Assembly: GCA_938030915.1 (NCBI GenBank)
Contig: CALHIO010000209.1
Coordinates: forward strand, 1-8,112
Length of the DNA: 8,112 nucleotides
Reading direction: 5' to 3'
DNA from: an uncultured Gemmatimonadota bacterium
Lineage (GTDB): Bacteria > Gemmatimonadota > Gemmatimonadetes > Longimicrobiales > Gaopeijiaceae
Part shown: positions 5,358-8,112 of the stretch, piece by piece
How the letters are laid out: the number at the start of each line of letters is the position of its first letter
How positions within the stretch are numbered: position 1 is the first letter of the stretch
Program-made: the position numbers and the translations under genes
The notes under the pieces: generated by a model
Database searches by the model: none
What the model saw: only the letters and a program-made list of their open reading frames with translations
What the model was told of the DNA's origin: nothing

Positions 5358-8112
5358 TCAACCTCCCACCCTGAAGCCGATCCGAATCATTCGTCCCCTG
5401 CCCGTATGGTACAGCGATTGACCGAAGTCCGGGTTCACGATGGTCGGAAGGATCACGGTGCTCCCATCCGGGGACTCGGAGATCGACCCGCTCGGATCGA
5501 TCAGCAACAGAGCATCATCGAGCAGGACGTCGTTCGCCTCGATCAGATTGAAGCCCTCGATCGTGAGCCGTGCCTCCCGACTCCCGAAAGAAGCGACGCG
5601 AATCTGAAGTCGAGCATCGAGCGTGTGCCGGTTCCCGCCGCGGCATGAATTCCTGACCGCGAAGCCGTCGCCCTGACCGTTCAGGCAGGACCACTCGTTG
5701 GCCACCGTGCCGACCTCGGCACCGGAAGGGACGAACGCGACGTCGTTTCGAAACGATCCGTCGGCATTGGCGTCCACGCCGAGTCGATATCCCGGGGTGA
5801 ATGGAGTGCCCGACTCGAAGCGATACAGCGCAGAGGTCGAGACCGGCCCGAAATGCATCGTGAGCGCCCCGACCGCCCGATGGGGACGGTCGAAGTCGGA
5901 TACACCGTCTGCCCACGGGGTGTCACCCTCACCTGGGAGGCCGGGCTCGAGCGAGGCGCCCACACGTCCACTCGCGGCCCCGACCCAGTTGTCCGTCGTC
6001 TCGGACCAGGTGTAGGTGGCGAACGCCTCGAGAAGCGCCGTCGAGTGCTCCAGTCCGACCGTGACCCCGACGTACTCCGACCAACCATCAGGGTCGAGCG
6101 CCCAGACCTCCCCGAAGTCCGCGAACCGGCGCGCATCGTCGGCGGTCGTTACGACGGTGCTGCCCGTCTGTACCGGTGTGCCGTAGACGGATCGACCCCA
6201 CGAATCCGCCGCCAACGGGACGAGCGGTAGGTTCAGGTTCCGCCGCCGCATGAGGAAGTCCGTCCGCCGCGTCGAAGCGCCCGCGAAGGCCGACGTCCGG
6301 TCCCCGACGCGCTGCGAAAGCGTGACACTGAGATTGGACGTCCGCGGAGCGCGGGCGTCAGGCCCGAGAAGGGTCAGGCTCGGAAGATCCGGCCCGGCCA
6401 GGGCAGGAATCCCACCCTCCGGCCAGCCCAGCGACGAGCCCGAGTACCGTGTCGAGGTCCCATCCACGTCCTCTGCGAGTACCTGGTAGATCGCTCGCGT
6501 ATCGACGTCGCCCTCATGAAGGGACGCACCGATCATCACACGGGTGCTGCCTGACCCCCCGGGATCCCACCCCAACGAAAATCTGGCTCCGAGCTGGTGG
6601 TAGCCCGTATCGAAGTCATCGGACCTGAGGCCCGTCGCGTCGAACCAACCATCATTCAGCGCAGCATCACCCGCCGTGATCCTCTCAAAGTCGTAGCGCC
6701 CCCCCAGGACCAGCCGAACGTTGCTCGATGGCATGCCCTCGTACTGGGCAAAGACCCCGAACTCCTGGGTACCGAACGACTCCTCCGCGGCATTCGTCCG
6801 CTGCCCGAAGCCTTCTCCCGACAGCACTTCGCTGGGTCCCGAGAACAGCGCATCGCCCAGAGACGAGCGGGAGTGCGCCATCGTGTGCCGGGACGCCCTC
6901 ACCGTGGCCCCGAACTTCAGCGATGAGTTCGACCCGACCCCGTAACGAAGGAGCGGGTTCAGGACGAAGTCGGTGCGCGACGACTCGCCAACCGAAGAGT
7001 GCGCCTGACCCAGAAACGTGGCCGACTCGGTGAGATACGCCGGGGGCAATCCAATCCCGGATCCGGAGAAGTCGCGGTAGCTCCCGGACACGCCCCCCCT
7101 CAGCTCCAGAGTCGTTCGTCGAGAGGGCGCGCTGACCAGACCCAGCGCCGCCGAGAAGTCGATCGACTCTTCGGCCGGCGCCGAGAGCCCTCTGAGCGTC
7201 AGGGGACCGCTGCCATCGAACGACCGCTCCGACACGGCGCCCGCGCCCCGCAAGAAGAGCCGACTCGAAGAGCTGCGCTGGACGTCCAGTCGAGCGAGGC
7301 CCGCGTAGCGTCGGTATGACTCCACGCCAGGCTGCGACAACCCTTCGAGCACGGTCGGATCCAGACCCGTCAGATCGGTCGCGAGGGCCTCCCCCACCCG
7401 CGGAGCAAGCGGCGATTCGTGCTGAAGTGCTTCACCGGATACGAACAGCGTACCCGAGTTGCCGACCGCGAGCGTGCCCCGTGCGCCGCCCTGGAAGGAC
7501 ATCAGGGGAGGACTCACGACGTCGAGCTCAGCAGACGACCACAGGGGATCACCGGACCACCCCGCGTCGATCTCGGCACCCCCGCTACCGGTCGAATTCC
7601 GCGTCGTCGTCACGAGGTATCCACCAGCGGACCCGGACCACTCTACGTCCGTGGCGTCATACATGCTGGCCACGGAAGCCAGGGACGAGGTTGAGAACAG
7701 CGGGCTGGCGAGGATCTCTCCCCTCGCCGTGGGATGAGGCGCCCGGTACACAGGCAGACCGTCCGCGAGCACAAGCGTCATGTCACCTGGCAGCCCCTGT
7801 GCGCCCAGCCCTCGGTCGAAAGACGTCGACAGCGAAGCCACCCCGCCCAGGTCGTTGAAGCGGTAGGGGAGCTGGCTGATCTCATGGGCTCCGAACTGCA
7901 GCGCCCCGGCCCGCGCGCGCGACGACGCGCCCGCAGGAAGGGCGATCGTATCGACCCTCGTCACCGGAGGAGGCTCGACCGTGAGCGTGAGCATCAACGC
8001 ACGATTCTCGCCCACGCTGAGCGTCAACGGACGGGCGATGAGGGGACGATAGCCGAGCGCTTCGACCCTGAGCTCGTAGCTGCCGGGCTGGATCAGGCTG
8101 AACGCGAACCCG
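5358..8112 (-). CDS. TonB-dependent receptor with N-terminal carboxypeptidase-regulatory-like domain, 5' end missing
   Basis: An outer-membrane, energy-dependent uptake channel. 917 residues are visible; the start lies beyond the right edge, and the frame stays open to it, so the GTG/TTG codons near 8027 are internal. The first ~45 visible residues end a CarboxypepD_reg-like beta domain (PGSYELRVEALGYRP). The plug is at about 68-173, with GLPGDMTLVLADGLPVYRAP and the closing TTTRNSTG. The rest is a beta-barrel of alternating aromatic and polar strands, including RYDFERITAG, YTWSETTDNW, FDRPHRAVGALTMHFG and SALYRFESGTPFTPGYR. Near the end are a DANADG loop resembling a calcium-binding DxNxDG motif, two cysteines 14 residues apart (codons 5685-5687 and 5643-5645), and NPDFGQSLYHTGRGRMIRIG. 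The signal peptide and any TonB box are out of view, and the substrate is unknown. No SusD-like partner is visible; the next gene in the operon is the DUF11 protein. Confidence 0.92.
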   Translation of the reverse strand, partial: GFAFSLIQPGSYELRVEALGYRPLIARPLTLSVGENRALMLTLTVEPPPVTRVDTIALPAGASSRARAGALQFGAHEISQLPYRFNDLGGVASLSTSFDRGLGAQGLPGDMTLVLADGLPVYRAPHPTARGEILASPLFSTSSLASVASMYDATDVEWSGSAGGYLVTTTRNSTGSGGAEIDAGWSGDPLWSSAELDVVSPPLMSFQGGARGTLAVGNSGTLFVSGEALQHESPLAPRVGEALATDLTGLDPTVLEGLSQPGVESYRRYAGLARLDVQRSSSSRLFLRGAGAVSERSFDGSGPLTLRGLSAPAEESIDFSAALGLVSAPSRRTTLELRGGVSGSYRDFSGSGIGLPPAYLTESATFLGQAHSSVGESSRTDFVLNPLLRYGVGSNSSLKFGATVRASRHTMAHSRSSLGDALFSGPSEVLSGEGFGQRTNAAEESFGTQEFGVFAQYEGMPSSNVRLVLGGRYDFERITAGDAALNDGWFDATGLRSDDFDTGYHQLGARFSLGWDPGGSGSTRVMIGASLHEGDVDTRAIYQVLAEDVDGTSTRYSGSSLGWPEGGIPALAGPDLPSLTLLGPDARAPRTSNLSVTLSQRVGDRTSAFAGASTRRTDFLMRRRNLNLPLVPLAADSWGRSVYGTPVQTGSTVVTTADDARRFADFGEVWALDPDGWSEYVGVTVGLEHSTALLEAFATYTWSETTDNWVGAASGRVGASLEPGLPGEGDTPWADGVSDFDRPHRAVGALTMHFGPVSTSALYRFESGTPFTPGYRLGVDANADGSFRNDVAFVPSGAEVGTVANEWSCLNGQGDGFAVRNSCRGGNRHTLDARLQIRVASFGSREARLTIEGFNLIEANDVLLDDALLLIDPSGSISESPDGSTVILPTIVNPDFGQSLYHTGRGRMIRIGFRVGG
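5361..5367 (-). promoter_or_regulatory. Ribosome binding site of the DUF11 protein inside the receptor's last codons
   Basis: GGGAGGT on the minus strand is a near-perfect Shine-Dalgarno, formed by the last codons (Val-Gly-Gly) of the TonB receptor. It lies 6 bases before ATG 5355 and 3 before ATG 5358, so it favours the 5355 start. The receptor's TGA (5360-5358) shares a base with the ATG at 5358, which indicates translational coupling. Confidence 0.7.

Noticed and set aside
1..8112. CRISPR, tRNA/rRNA, transposase, toxin-antitoxin or phage genes
   Set aside because: I saw no regularly spaced repeats, tRNA-like cloverleaf, terminal inverted repeats or characteristic proteins. Almost every base is accounted for by the five genes.

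Overview
The window is dense, GC-rich bacterial DNA. It has five protein-coding genes, two of them cut by the window edges, and no tRNA, rRNA, CRISPR array or insertion sequence that I can see. The organism is probably a Gram-negative of the Gemmatimonadota/Acidobacteriota kind. The reasons are high GC, outer-membrane genes (a large TonB-dependent receptor that begins with a carboxypeptidase-regulatory-like domain), a DUF11 lipoprotein, and exopolysaccharide genes of the exosortase (XrtA/PEP-CTERM) type. The phylum is inferred from gene content only.

Left part (1-3956) looks like the end of an exopolysaccharide/exosortase locus. It holds the C-terminus of a DUF3473-type polysaccharide deacetylase (+), a VanZ-family membrane protein with a large extracytoplasmic insert (-), a FemAB-like acyltransferase of the PEP-CTERM-associated type (+), and a DegT/DnrJ/EryC1/StrS-family PLP enzyme (+). 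The deacetylase and VanZ genes meet tail to tail and share one CTAG, so their stop codons overlap. VanZ and FemAB diverge from a region of about 106 bp, the only sizeable non-coding stretch. FemAB and DegT are 4 bases apart and almost certainly co-transcribed.

Right part (3970-8112) is a separate minus-strand operon. A TonB-dependent receptor enters from the right edge, and a predicted secreted or lipid-anchored protein with a C-terminal DUF11 domain follows it. They overlap at TGATG, and the Shine-Dalgarno of the second gene is written in the last glycine codons of the receptor. The two blocks converge with only 13 bases between the DegT and lipoprotein stop codons.

Working model (inference): the left block makes or decorates a surface polysaccharide. 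The deacetylase trims acetyl groups, the PLP enzyme probably makes an amino sugar, and the FemAB-like protein may attach an aminoacyl or acyl group. The right block is an outer-membrane transporter with its own surface partner, and nothing in the sequence ties it functionally to the left block.
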